Assembly (NCBI GenBank): GCA_963575745.1
Contig: CAUYUJ010001343.1
Span: forward strand, 1 to 64,000
Reading direction: 5' to 3'
Origin: Prorocentrum cordatum
Lineage: Eukaryota > Sar > Dinophyceae > Prorocentrales > Prorocentraceae
Length of the DNA: 64,000 nucleotides
Positions 53,452 through 63,538 of the stretch are shown piece after piece. The stretch's first letter is position 1, and every line of letters begins with the position of its first letter. Under the pieces are notes generated by a model. It did no database searches, was not told the DNA's origin, and saw only the letters and a program-made list of their open reading frames with translations. A program made the translations under genes and the position numbers.

Positions 53452-53740
53452 GAGGAGGAGGAGGAGGAGGAGGAGGAGGAGGAGGAGGAGGAGGAGGAGG
53501 AGGAGGAGGAGGAGGAGGAGGAGGAGGAGGAGGAGAGGAGGAGGAGGAGGAGGAGGAGGAGGAGGAGGAGGAGGAGGAGGAGGAGGAGGAGTAGGAGGAG
53601 GAGGAGGAGAAGGAGGAGGAGGTGGAGGAGGACGAGGAGAAGGATGAGGAAGAGGAGGAGGAGGATGAGGTGGAGGAGGAGGACGAGGAGGAAAAGCAGG
53701 AGGAAAAGGAGGACGAGGTGGAGGAAGAGTAAGAGGGGGG
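53452..53740. repeat. (GGA)n polypurine array
   Basis: Near-perfect GAGGAG repeats for about 140 bases then imperfect. No gene recognised from 53,140 to 54,350. Confidence 0.95.
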
Positions 53741-54357
53741 GAGGCGGATGGAAGAGGCCTGGAGGAGGTGGGCCAGGTTTCGGGGTTTTCGCTTGGATTT
53801 CGCTTGCCTGATCATCTCAGCCGTGAGCACGACAGCAGAGACGACGAAAACGAGCCTGCCACCTACCCCAAGGTCTGTCCTGGGCGGCAGGACGGGGACT
53901 CCTGAAGCGCACGCGGCCGAAACATCGACCACCGCCTCGCCCCGGCAAGGGGGTGAACCGCCGCGGGAGCTGTGACCCCCACGGGGGGGAGAGGAGACGA
54001 GAGGGGGAGGAGACGAGGAAAAGGGAGAGAAGAGGGGAGGGGCACAGTCCCACAGCAGCCTACCCTCCTCCAACGGGGAAAGCGCGACCCCTCCCGCTTC
54101 CGCAAGTCCTGCGACCTGGCCCCCGGCTCCACTTATACTCTGCCGATCTGGCCCCCGCTCTACCCCTGCGACCGCCCCACTGGCTCCGCCAGTGGGGGGT
54201 GCCCCAGCTATCCCACAATCGATGGCGGGGCCCCGGCTAGCCAAAAAGGGGGGGGGCGCGAGGTTTCGGGGAGGAGGGGGAGGAGGAGGAGGAGGAGAAG
54301 AAGGAAGGAGGAGGAGGAGCAGGAGGGTAGAAAAAACACCAACTGCATACACATCAT

Positions 54358-54484
54358 CATTCGGCGCTTCGCCCGGCTTTCTCGGACTTGCGCTGGACCC
54401 GCCTTTCCACTGGCGCGCGGGGCGCTTCACGGGCGGCGCCAGAGGCGCCGGTCCAAGAAATCAGCGCGGAGTTCCAAAAGTTTG
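54358..54484. mobile_element. Inverted-repeat element, type 1, copy 3 (degraded)
   Basis: The right arm GTCCAAGAAATCAGCGCGGA followed by GTTCCAAAAGTTT is well kept; the left arm TTCGGCGCTTCGCCCGGCTT is diverged. The centre GGCGGCGCCAGAGGCGCCG is as in copy 2. Confidence 0.6.
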
Positions 54485-54676
54485 AGGTCATGGTGTATGC
54501 CCTTTGCCTTCTTCGGAATGAGGACGAGGAAAGCGGAGCGGGAGGACAACGAAACCTGTTAGGAACCAACTCCTGGGTGGTCAACGCAAAAACGATTGCA
54601 AGGCACCCTGCCCGATTAGCGGCATTGATTCGGCCAGTTACGCGAGTGATGCATTCGGATTACACTAGAAGTTTGA

Positions 54677-54853
54677 GCACAAGAAACCTTCCACAGGAAA
54701 CCCAACCCTGAAAACCCAGGACATCCATTGATGCTTGGTGTGGGAACGCCACGCTGTCCGCAGCAAAACAAAACCACCGAAACACAAGAAACCCAGGGCC
54801 CCTTGGAGGCAAGCAAGGTGTTTCCTGGCATGTGCCTCCACTGTAGGCGGGTC
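54677..54853. repeat. Dispersed repeat F, copy 4
   Basis: AGAAACCTTCCACAGGAAAC, GGACATCCATTGATGCTTGG and GGAGGCAAGCAAGGTGTTTC. No type 2 element follows, unlike the other copies. Confidence 0.75.
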
Positions 54854-55541
54854 TGAGCTGGAGTACGTGGGATCATTCAAATCTGGTCGGTGGCAGCGGA
54901 TATACCAGCGCCGATGCGGAATGCAACCTCCCAGGAGTTGCATCCAAGGCTTTGGAGGCGTATAAGAGTGGGCGAAGGAAGGAGGAGGATGAGGAGGAAT
55001 GGGGGTATGGGAAGGTAAAGTAAGGAGGGATAGATCACTGCGTCCGACCACTCTTTCACCCGAGCGCGCCCCCGCGCGCGCTCCTTCCCTTGTGGACATC
55101 AATGCTCCAAGTTTGAGGTTCGAGGTTCGGCGGCTTGAGGTCGCAAGGTTCGCGAGGAAGGATCGAGGCTTGAAGGTCAGGCGGAGGGCAGAGGCTTCAT
55201 GATCGAAGGGCCAGAGGAGAACCAGGGCTAGAACGTTTCCAGTATAGTTTTTGTTTGGGGGGGTTTTGCTGTTGCGTCTGGCTGCTCACGTGGTCCCTGA
55301 GGCCTCCGTGGAGCTGCGGGAACCCCCATGGATGCCCCGCGCCATTGCCAGGGGAATCCACAGAGCAAGGCCGCCGATGGCATGCTTGCACCGACTTGAA
55401 GGGTGCGTCTATGTTTGCAATGTTGGAGCCTCGGGGAATTTTTGTGTGCGTGTGTGTTGCTGGGCACGCCAAGCAATTCGACCACAAACTGTCATCAATT
55501 GGACGTGGCCCCCTGTCGTGCCCAATACACTCGACCAGGAT

Positions 55542-55678
55542 AGTAAGGATGCAAGGCCCTGTTGACGTTTTCTGTGCAGAACGCAGCAGCATGTCGAAGG
55601 ATGCCGAATACCGAAGGGGCAAGGATGCAAGGGTAGCCTTGGAAAGTTGCCCAATCCTTGCTATCATGGTTGACTGTA
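55542..55678. repeat. Dispersed repeat G, copy 3
   Basis: GTAAGGATGCAAGGCCCTG at the left and GGCAAGGATGCAAGGGTAGC with CTTGGAAAGTTGC at the right. Confidence 0.65.
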
Positions 55679-55891
55679 AGATGCCAATCACATCATACGC
55701 CCAAAACTTACATGGAGCATCCCCGCCGCGACCAGCCGAGAAAACGATGGACTTCTACAATCTACGCGCAATGTGACTCGACATGCCTGAGCAGCTTCTT
55801 TCATGTCATACGTAGAACTTGTCACCACCCTTATCCTCCTTTGGCATCGCCAATCCGCCGATCTACTTCCTCCAGGTTTGTGTTTTGTCTG

Positions 55892-56275
55892 ATGGAGCAT
55901 GAGAAGCCGCTGTTTCAGATTGTCGCCCCGCGTCTACGTGAGCAATTTGTCCACCTCAACAAGTGCCCCGACATAAACCATTGCCTCTGCGTCAAATGCC
56001 GTGCAACGTACTTCCACTACTGTCGCGTGTGCGATGGACAGTTCGACCACGTCGTTTCCACCCACTGTGCCCCGCAAGCCAATGATCCACGACGCAGCAG
56101 GGCAATCATCTTCGCGCAGACCACTGTCAGTCCGAAGCACGCCGTTGCTCTTCATAACGTCCAAATGGTGTCGAAACGCTTGCGCCGTGTAGTCCGCCAA
56201 TCCTTTGCGCGATCGGCCAATCCGTCGGCGACCTTGTTGTGGCAACGCCTCCACCACTGCACCAAGTCTGCATGA
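55892..56275 (+). CDS. Possible CxxC-containing protein fragment
   Basis: From ATG 55,892 (MEHEKPLFQIVAPRLREQFV) the plus frame gives a Cys/His-rich centre, CLCVKC then YCRVCDGQFDHVVSTHC, and a basic tail before a stop at 56,273-56,275. The paired CxxC motifs would suit a zinc-binding fold. However, the minus strand is open over the same stretch (55,934-56,293, GLADYTAQAFRHHLDVMKSN) with equally good codon bias, so strand is uncertain. A 206-base inverted-repeat element follows at once. Confidence 0.35.
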   Translation: MEHEKPLFQIVAPRLREQFVHLNKCPDINHCLCVKCRATYFHYCRVCDGQFDHVVSTHCAPQANDPRRSRAIIFAQTTVSPKHAVALHNVQMVSKRLRRVVRQSFARSANPSATLLWQRLHHCTKSA

Positions 56276-56323
56276 AATTACGGTGGGGTCCATCCGTGCG
56301 TCATGTGACCCACAATCCTGTTA

Positions 56324-56529
56324 GGTACTCCAGATTTCGTAATAAAAGGGAGGGGGTCTCATTTCGGGGGGGGTCTCTTCCAGGCTATCTTGGAGGGCCT
56401 GGGGGGGGTCTGGGGACGATGTTTTGGAGGGTTCTCCCACGGGGGGGGTCTACGATGTTTTGGAACTCTAAAACTTCTCGTCTGGGAGGGTTGAGACCCC
56501 CTCCCTTTTATTACGAAATCTGGAGTACC
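56324..56529. mobile_element. 206-base element with 38-base perfect inverted repeats
   Basis: The left end GGTACTCCAGATTTCGTAAT followed by AAAAGGGAGGGGGTCTCA is exactly inverted at the right end. No target-site duplication is evident. It is inserted between two protein-like stretches. On the minus strand it begins GTACTCC and is followed by TAACAG, so it could behave as an intron. Confidence 0.9.
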
Positions 56530-57039
56530 CGCGTGAAGAGGAGCTCGCAGTTGGACTGGCGCAAGACCGAGTGGCCGCATACCGCCTGATGTGAGCACCG
56601 CGAACCCATGGCGTGCAGAAACGACCTCGCGGGCGTATGCCAAGAGACCTTTGAAGCCGTAGTCCACGAGCTCAATTGCCTCAGGCTCCCAGCGTGGGAA
56701 AGTCAAATTCTGTTTCACTTGTTCCGTGCACGCCCGTTTGGTCGGCGGTCCAGCCAAGACCTCCCCGAGCACGTCGGAACATGCCACCGCTCGCAAGTCG
56801 TAGCCACGAAGTCCTGCAGCATCTGTCGCCAGGAATGCGGAGTCATGCTGTCCCGCTGGAGGAGGAGGAGGAGGAGCAGGAGGAGGAGGAGGAGGAGGAT
56901 GAGGAGGAGGAGGAGCGCCAGAGAATACCAGTGCAGCCTGCGAAGGGCTCTTTCCGAGCCGCCCTCTGGCCGCCCCGTCTCCGACGCAGCCCCGCTTGGC
57001 AGGGGCCGGATGGGATAGTTCCCCATACCAGCTGGGCAT
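56530..57039 (-). CDS. Possible coding fragment upstream of the 206-base element
   Basis: The minus frame reads a Pro-rich linker then LRGYDLRAVACSDVLGEVLA, TFPRWEPEAIELVDYGFKGL and HGFAVLTSGGMRPLGLAPVQ, running directly into the element. The plus strand is also open (ETFEAVVHELNCLRLPAWES with a CSICRQEC motif), so strand is not settled. If minus, the element splits one gene together with 55,934-56,293. Confidence 0.35.
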
Positions 57040-57237
57040 CGTACTGCAGGCCAGTTTTTAATCCATAGGATTTTTTAGCACCTAGGACTTTTAATCCAGA
57101 ATTAACGTATGAATAAATTTATGCATGAACTCATCGTTGTTTTTAATACTACATCCCTGTATTTTTCATACATGATCCGCACGCGGAGCATGTATTAACA
57201 ACGGCACTGTACGGTCGGAATGGATAAAGAACCCTCA

Positions 57238-57375
57238 GATAAGGAATCCAGGGTCTGGAAGCTGGTGGAAGACAATCGTGGATTGGCCAAGGATATCACC
57301 GCGGGCCTCAGCAGAAAAGGAATCCTCCAGGGTCTGAAGCCCCCTGGGCACATTCCTTAACGAAAGCCCCCAGCG
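57238..57375. repeat. Dispersed direct repeat, copy 1
   Basis: GGAATCCAGGGTCTGGA, AATCGTGGATTGGCCA, GGATATCACCGCGG and AATCCTCCAGGGTCTG recur in order at 58,368-58,510. Minus-strand readings share a PDPGFLI-type motif, so the unit may derive from coding DNA. Confidence 0.75.
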
Positions 57376-57578
57376 TACTCGCGAGCTTGGCTCAAGAGTG
57401 GCACGCCGGCTGCTGCAGACGAGCTTTTCTCGCGAAGTGCATCCAGGAAGACGGACGCCAAGGTCGCAACGTGAATCGATCTGCGGTCCAGTCGCACCGT
57501 GCAAGCCTCGATTATGGACCCGGTGCGCTGCACGTAGACATGGTAAGATTCATCTGGACGGCGACGTAGCCAAAGCAT
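57357..57578 (-). CDS. Short unrecognised ORF
   Basis: The frame reads MLWLRRRPDESYHVYVQRTG, then RRSIHVATLASVFLDALREK. The composition is protein-like. No catalytic motif is visible; a fragment of a retrotransposon protein is possible but unsupported. Confidence 0.3.
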   Translation of the reverse strand: MLWLRRRPDESYHVYVQRTGSIIEACTVRLDRRSIHVATLASVFLDALREKSSSAAAGVPLLSQAREYAGGFR

Positions 57579-58002
57579 TTTAAGTAATCATTGGAGCTCC
57601 CAAGACCACAGTTTGTACAGCAAGTCCCCAGTTAGGTGCCACGTACCCGCACCATGTAATGCCGAATGCTGCAGCCCCTAACACAATGAATCTCAAATTG
57701 CTGTGTATCAGGACAGGGGCGCACAGAGATTTTTGGGGCTTGCCCACAAATACCCATTTTCCTTTGATAACATGCATTCACTACTGGTCACCGTGCAACC
57801 TCCGTTGTCAAACATTCCACAAAGGATCAACATGCAGTCGACCGCTACACGCGTCTATTCCCTCTCCTGCCGCATGTATCGGACGTATGGCGCGTCTGTA
57901 AGGTCCGAATCCGCGCCCGCCACCACCTGCAGCGACGATTCCTTCCCTTGGAATCCACCTGAGCGGATGGCCTCTGTTCGAAGAAGAAAACACGACATCG
58001 AC

Positions 58003-58127
58003 AAAAACCTTTGGAGATCCGCGCAGATTTCTTGGATCCGCGCTTGACCCCCCTCCCCAGCGCGCGGAGTGCGCCAGGGGGGCCCAGGCACCGATCCAAG
58101 AACTCCGCGCGGAGCGCCAGACGTTTA
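58003..58127. mobile_element. Inverted-repeat element, type 1, copy 4
   Basis: AACCTTTGGAGATCCGCGCA at the left, GCGCGGAGCGCCAGACGTTT at the right. Confidence 0.75.
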
Positions 58128-58367
58128 TGCTTCTGCCGCCTTTCCTTCTTCGATCTTACCACCCTCCGCCTCTCCTCCCCCCCACCTCGCCTCTCCCTCT
58201 CCTCCTCCTTCAGCCTCTGTCCAACCTGGGCCCAACCGCGGGGCGGCCGATCTCGCGGAGGGGATGAGAGTCTGGCATCTTCCTTCGGCGGCACTGTGAA
58301 GGGTAATCGTGCAAGCGCGCCCTGCTAGTTCGGCTCGAGTGGTGGGCATCATGTAGGAACCATTGGA

Positions 58368-58510
58368 TTAGGAATCCAGGGTCTGGACGCCAGTGGAACT
58401 CCAATCGTGGACTGGTCATGGATATCATCGCGGTCCTCATCAGATGCGGATTCCTCCAGGGCTTGCAGCCTCCTGGGCACAATCCTGAACGAATGCCCCC
58501 ACCATATTGT
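58368..58510. repeat. Dispersed direct repeat, copy 2
   Basis: Partner of 57,238-57,375, same orientation, about 1,130 bases downstream. Confidence 0.75.
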
Positions 58511-59152
58511 CTGGCCCTGGGAACGTCAAATCGTCCATCCGGGTGAGAGTGGCCGTGTCTGCTCTTCCACAATTGCCTGGTATGAGCCTTATGATTCGGC
58601 AGTGCGGGTTCTCGTCCTGATTCGGCATAAGCCTTATGAGAGCTGCAGCGTCTCGCCTCAGCAAGGGAAACCACAAAACAGGGAGGGCTGTGCACCCTGT
58701 CGGCAGAGCCGCTTCAGGAGTCTAGTGGGGCATCTCTTGGTGACAACTTGTACTTTGGCTTCCGCTGGAGCCGCCACGGGCTTTGCTTCCGCCACCTTCC
58801 AGCGGCATGCTGCGACCTGCGAACGTAGAGCCGCCAAGGCTTCGAATCCTCAGGGCTAGCTGGGCCGGTCCTGGAACGCCCTCTCTGCGAGCCCCCGGGA
58901 CCGCTCTCAAAGCCCCGAAGGCACTCGCGGAAGAACGGCGACGTTGAGCTGTCCAGGTCACTCTGAGCGACGATCAGAAACGAGTCTCACGCGAGATGGC
59001 ACAGCGACCGTGCGCCGCAGCTCGCGCGGGCCGCCAGCGCGGCACGCCACCACACTGGAGACGAGGGCGCCTCCGCGCGACCTTGCGCGGGCAGCCTGCG
59101 CGCCAGCGCTGGCGAAGACACCCCAAGCTGCTGGCGTCGCTCACCTAACATT

Positions 59153-59288
59153 GGGAAGGGCATGTCCTCCTACAGGCGGATTTGGAGCGAAAAACGCATA
59201 CCTTATTCAAAAACAAAGCCTGCAAACTTGTCGAGATTAGAAACAAATCTTGGAACATCCCCCTGTAGAGGGGCACTCCCGACTTACA
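59153..59288. mobile_element. Inverted-repeat element, type 5, copy 1
   Basis: GGGCATGTCCTCCTACAGGC at the left, CCCCTGTAGAGGGGCACTCC with CGACTTA at the right, AT-rich interior. Confidence 0.7.
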
Positions 59289-59361
59289 GCTAACAGTTCG
59301 CATCGGGCTTCGCCAGCATCCTCGCGAGCATCTCGCGCCGCCCCGTGGGAGAAGGGCAACC

Positions 59362-59489
59362 GTTAAGTCGGGCATGTCCCTCTACAGGGAACGATTTTTC
59401 TTGCATTTTTGATATGCCTGAGCGTGTTTTGCCTATTGCAAAGTGTTCGTCCAAAACCCGCCTGTGGGGGGACATGCCCCACCTAAGGC
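59362..59489. mobile_element. Inverted-repeat element, type 5, copy 2
   Basis: GTTAAGTCGGGCATGTCCCT at the left, GCCTGTGGGGGGACATGCCC at the right. Confidence 0.7.
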
Positions 59490-59602
59490 AACCGCTCCGA
59501 GGCCCGGAAACCCGCGACGCGCGCAGCGCGAATCTCTGGTGGCCTCGCGTCGCCGGCGCGGCACGCCTCCTTTGGTAGACGAGCGCGCTCCACTCCTCCT
59601 GG

Positions 59603-59740
59603 GGTCAGGAAGGTCTCCCTACAGGCGGATTTCGCTCAAGCATACTCAAGCAGAGCAAAAAATGCTAGAACAATATTCCCCATACTAAATTTATACTATG
59701 TTGACATATTTCCCCTGTAGAGGGACATGCCTGACTTAAC
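59603..59740. mobile_element. Inverted-repeat element, type 5, copy 3
   Basis: GGTCTCCCTACAGGCGGATT at the left, CCCTGTAGAGGGACATGCCT with GACTTAA at the right. It abuts the type 4 element that follows. Confidence 0.7.
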
Positions 59741-59859
59741 ACTACTCGCAGAGTAACTACTCGCAAATGGCCTGGATCCGCCGCGGGGGACCTACGATAA
59801 ATCTCATCGATTCTGCTGACATTTGCATGTCGGCACTTTGCGAGTAGTGGAACGCGCTT
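59741..59859. mobile_element. Inverted-repeat element, type 4, copy 2
   Basis: ACTACTCGCAGAGTAACTAC at the left, CACTTTGCGAGTAGTGGAAC at the right, interior GATCCGCCGCGGGGGACCTA. Confidence 0.6.
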
Positions 59860-62600
59860 GGTGATTGGGCTCGGCCCAACGCCTTGCATTCCCTCCACCT
59901 CCACCCTCCGACCTCCGCGGACGGTACGGAATGACCCCTCGAAGCGCACGGAAACCATGCGTGACTCAAGGGAACCCACGTACAGGTCAGCTCGGGAAGG
60001 GGGGCGGGAGGGGGCAGGGCGGCAATTCCGGAGGGATGAGGGGGAGGGTTGCCGGGGCAGGCGGGTGATCCCCCTTCCCGTGGGCCGTTCGGGTCCTGTC
60101 TCGTGTGGCGTGTTGACTGTACACGGCGTTCCTTTCTCATCGTGCTCCTTTCTAATTGCGCTCGCTTCTACTTGCTCCTGGCCCCCTAGTGGCCAGGAAG
60201 AGGCCCACGATAGGACACGTAGAAATGACAAGGTTCCTGGCCCCCGACAAGAATCCAAGAACTCTCGACGAATCAGACACGAACAAGGCGTGCCGCTGCT
60301 GGCCGCCAGTGGGCCTCTGCTAGCTGAGAGGCCGCGCCCTCTCAGCACGTGCGCCCCGGGGCAGGCACGGCACCCACAAACGAAAAGTCTGCCAAGCAGC
60401 GGCAGGAGGCCCCCACGAGGCCCCGAGAGGCCCCATAGGACACCCCCCAAAACCTCCTCCAGGAGCCGTCCAAAAAGGCCCCCCACGAGATCCTCACAGA
60501 CATCCAAGGAGCCTCTGAACAGCACCCTGGGACCTGGGCGCGGTTGCGGCTCTTGGCCGAAGGCCACCAGATACTCTGCCAGACGGCGGCATCTGTGCGC
60601 GGCGGCACAGATGCACTGAGGGCCACCGCGCAGGCCGTGTCCTTCGCAGCGACGGCCTTGCTTTCTCTGGACCTGAGTGCGCGGCCGATCGGGCCGCTGG
60701 CCGCGGCGCCCAATCGCGCATCCGACTCATCCTGCGAATCCTCCATCTCATCCTTTCATCTCACCCTCTCCATGTTCCAATCACCTCGCCCTCTCCTCCA
60801 AATCCGCATCCTTCTCGTCCTCTCCTCTCCTCCCATCCCTCCTCTCCACCTGGTTCTCCGCCTCATCCTCCTCCCCATCATGCCCTTCTCCACGTTCCTC
60901 CTCCTCCTCCTCCTCATCATCATCCCTCTCTCCCTCCGTCGTTTTCCCTCCTCCCCCCTGTTCCTTCTCAGATTGCGAAGCAGATTCTGACGGCAAACCA
61001 GAGCGAGGTCGAATCAGCATGAGCAAGAGTTCACCAATTGGGTACTGGTAAGGACGGTTGCATCCCAGGCGGTGAGCGAGCCAAGGGATTTCCCTTCGAG
61101 CTCACCGCCTCGGGCTAGCGGCTAGCGGCTAGTCTCATTGACAGTTGTTGTCGTACTGATTGCTCTATGTGGACCCCCAGGTCTTAGTCTCGGCCATGTT
61201 GGTTGCCACATGTGGAGTCGTGCAAACGGTGCAGATTGGCCGGTATCGTCGTTTTTGTGTATAGCGTTGGCTTCTGGAGGCGTCCTTTCTGAACACCTTC
61301 TGCGCAGTCCCAAACCACGCGGGGCTATCAGCACGCTCGTTCTGGAGTGCTGACCTGGTAAATCATTCCTACAGATGGCCCCTTCGCCTGCAGTGCTAGG
61401 GAGTTGGCATCCGTTCGCCCATACTCAAGACCAGTCAAGCTGCAGACAAAAATCATCAGCTCAGCGTTTCCATCTAACACGTCCGCAGGGAAAAAAAATA
61501 CGCCATCCACTCTCTGGTGGTGTTTTGCATGGGTGGACCAAATATCCGATGGGACCCCGCGTGCCCTATGAAGGGCGTTGGCTGGATTGCCCAGCTCGAC
61601 GGCTTTGCAATTCTCTCGTTCTTTTCAGCTGGTGTCAGCATCCGCAGTGCATTGGCTCATTTGTCGTGGGCGCCCTACTCTCCTGAGGAATCTGAGAGGC
61701 AATATTGGTGAAGGAAGTTGTCTCGCAGGCCTTCCGATGGACCTGAGCACCTGCGATTTTGGTGAGGGAATTGAGGATCCCTACTACTCCGTGGTCCTGT
61801 ACGTCCACGTAGTAATCAGTGGGTGTCGCTCTTTGTCGGATTAGACCTCATCTTGTAGCTATTCCTATTCCTACCAATTCTCCCCCATGCCATCTTCCCC
61901 CGTGCACCTCATACTCCCACAATCCCCTCCGCCAGATCCAAGACATCCGACGTAGATGTGTTAAACAACGCGGCTCGCAGGAGGTCTGAGGTCTGGACCT
62001 CTTCCTGGGGACCAACTGTTCAACCTGAGTCGTTGTCTGATGACATCGGAGCCCGATGAGGGCCCCCAAATGCAGAACATCGCCAACCAAACAAAACATA
62101 GAAACTCAGTCGTGTTTTTGTTCCGCGACGCAAGGATGTCATGTATCCCCGCTTCCACCCCTGGCATCCCTTGTGCTGCCACTCCAACTCCTTCTCGTTC
62201 TTCCTCCCTCCCTCACTCCCTCCTTCCCACTCCCTCTTTCCTTCACCTCCCGTGCTCCTCCATCCCTCTCCCTCTCCCCCCCTCCCATCCACCACCCCCA
62301 CCTCTTAGGTTGCACGGGGGCGCGTCGGGCAAGATCCATCATGTTTGGTTCACGTAGTTCATCTCTAATCGTGAACAGGTAGACATGAAAGGATCTTGCC
62401 CCAAAAGTCAAAGAACTTCCGAACACTCAAAAATGAGCCATGTGTAGGTGCTCACTTGCCAGGAAGGCAGGGTGACCGAATCCGTGCCGCAGACATAAGA
62501 ACAGTGAGGTTCCACGGACCGTGAGATGGCCACCGCCTCCTCCCCCTGCGTCCCCTCCACCAATCCCCCCCCCCTCCCCCCTGCGTCCACTTGGCGGTGC
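59860..62600. other. No gene recognised
   Basis: Mixed sequence with C/T-rich low complexity at 60,740-60,960 and 62,165-62,300. Short frames such as 61,517-61,711 (plus) have no supporting features. GGCTAGC-type short tandem at 61,115-61,130. Confidence 0.4.
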
Positions 62601-62612
62601 GCACAAGGGGGT

Positions 62613-62740
62613 GGAGGGAGGGGGGAGGGCTTCTTAGAAGGAAGCTGTGCTTCTTAGAAGGCGCCGGCCTTACATCTATAGATAAGGACCGCGCCTTCTA
62701 AGAAGCAGGGGTGTTTTTAAGAAGCCCTCCCCCCTCCCCC
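62613..62740. mobile_element. Inverted-repeat hairpin of CTTCTTAGAAGG units
   Basis: GGGAGGGCTTCTTAGAAG at the left pairs with AAGAAGCCCTCCCCCCTCCC at the right; an inner pair GCTTCTTAGAAGGCGC / GCGCCTTCTAAGAAGC flanks the centre CCTTACATCTATAGATAAGG. Confidence 0.8.
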
Positions 62741-62879
62741 GACCCCCCTCTGCGAGTGGCTGATCCACGCCGTCCGACCCCTCGATCCACGCCGTCCGAC
62801 CCCGCGGGCCAACGTTGGTAGCCGTCCTCGGCAACAACTACACATTCTGGAACATGAACATGGTTTGTTCAAAAACTGC

Positions 62880-63030
62880 CCCTGGAAACGGGGACAAACA
62901 ACTGTTCCGGGAGTGGGAGCCAAAACCGGAACCAAGCAAAATATGGCAACGGAACAGCCGGGACCAAAAACGGAGCCGGCACCGGCAACACGAAACCAGC
63001 AAAACGGAACCGGTCAAACAAACACGGGCC
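62880..63030. repeat. Degenerate CGGAAC/CGGCAAC repeat
   Basis: Short imperfect AACCGGAACC and ACCGGCAACA units; the same kind of sequence recurs at 63,835-64,000. Confidence 0.6.
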
Positions 63031-63228
63031 TGCCACTTCCGAGGCCTACAGAGGCCACGACCGCCGTACGGGGGGGGCCACAAGGGCCCCTCTGGCCCGA
63101 GGTGCCCCCAACTGGCCGCTCCACTTCGGAGCCGCCAGGGTCCCTTGAGCCGCGCGAGGGGTGCTCTGGAGGCCGTGGGGGCTAGGGAATCCTGGGGGCA
63201 CCTTGGGAAGGCCAAAAGACGACACAGA

Positions 63229-63380
63229 CATTAACTTTTGGCGCTCCGCGCGGACTTCGTGGACCCGCGCTGAAGCGCCTCCCTGGAGGCACGGAGCGCG
63301 CCAGCGACGGCGCCGGAGGCGCCGCCGAGGGGGCCCCAGCGCAGATCCAAGAGATCCGCGCGGAGCGCCAAAAGTTAATG
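63229..63380. mobile_element. Inverted-repeat element, type 1, copy 5 (best preserved)
   Basis: The ends ACATTAACTTTTGGCGCTCC and GGAGCGCCAAAAGTTAATGT are exact inverses, and the pairing continues about 46 bases with few mismatches. The interior GGCGCCGGAGGCGCC is palindromic. It serves as the reference copy for the family. Confidence 0.9.
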
Positions 63381-63386
63381 TGTATG

Positions 63387-63538
63387 CTTAGGTCGGGCAT
63401 GCCTCCCCACAGATGGATTTTGGAATAATCAAGCAAAAAACAATGCGCAACACGTTAAAAAACATGTTTTAAACATGTCCCCCGATTCATTTTACTATTT
63501 TTGAAAATTTCTCCTGTAGAGGGACACGCCCGACTCAT
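63387..63538. mobile_element. Inverted-repeat element, type 5, copy 4
   Basis: AGGTCGGGCATGCCTCCCCA at the left, TCCTGTAGAGGGACACGCCC with GACT at the right. It starts only seven bases after type 1 copy 5. Confidence 0.75.

Noticed and set aside
57387-57396. TTGGCTCAAG resembling the leader's 3' end
   Set aside because: A ten-base match alone is expected by chance at about this frequency and upstream bases do not fit.
61190-61210. GGCCATGTTGG leader-like sequence
   Set aside because: About half the positions match; not distinguishable from chance.
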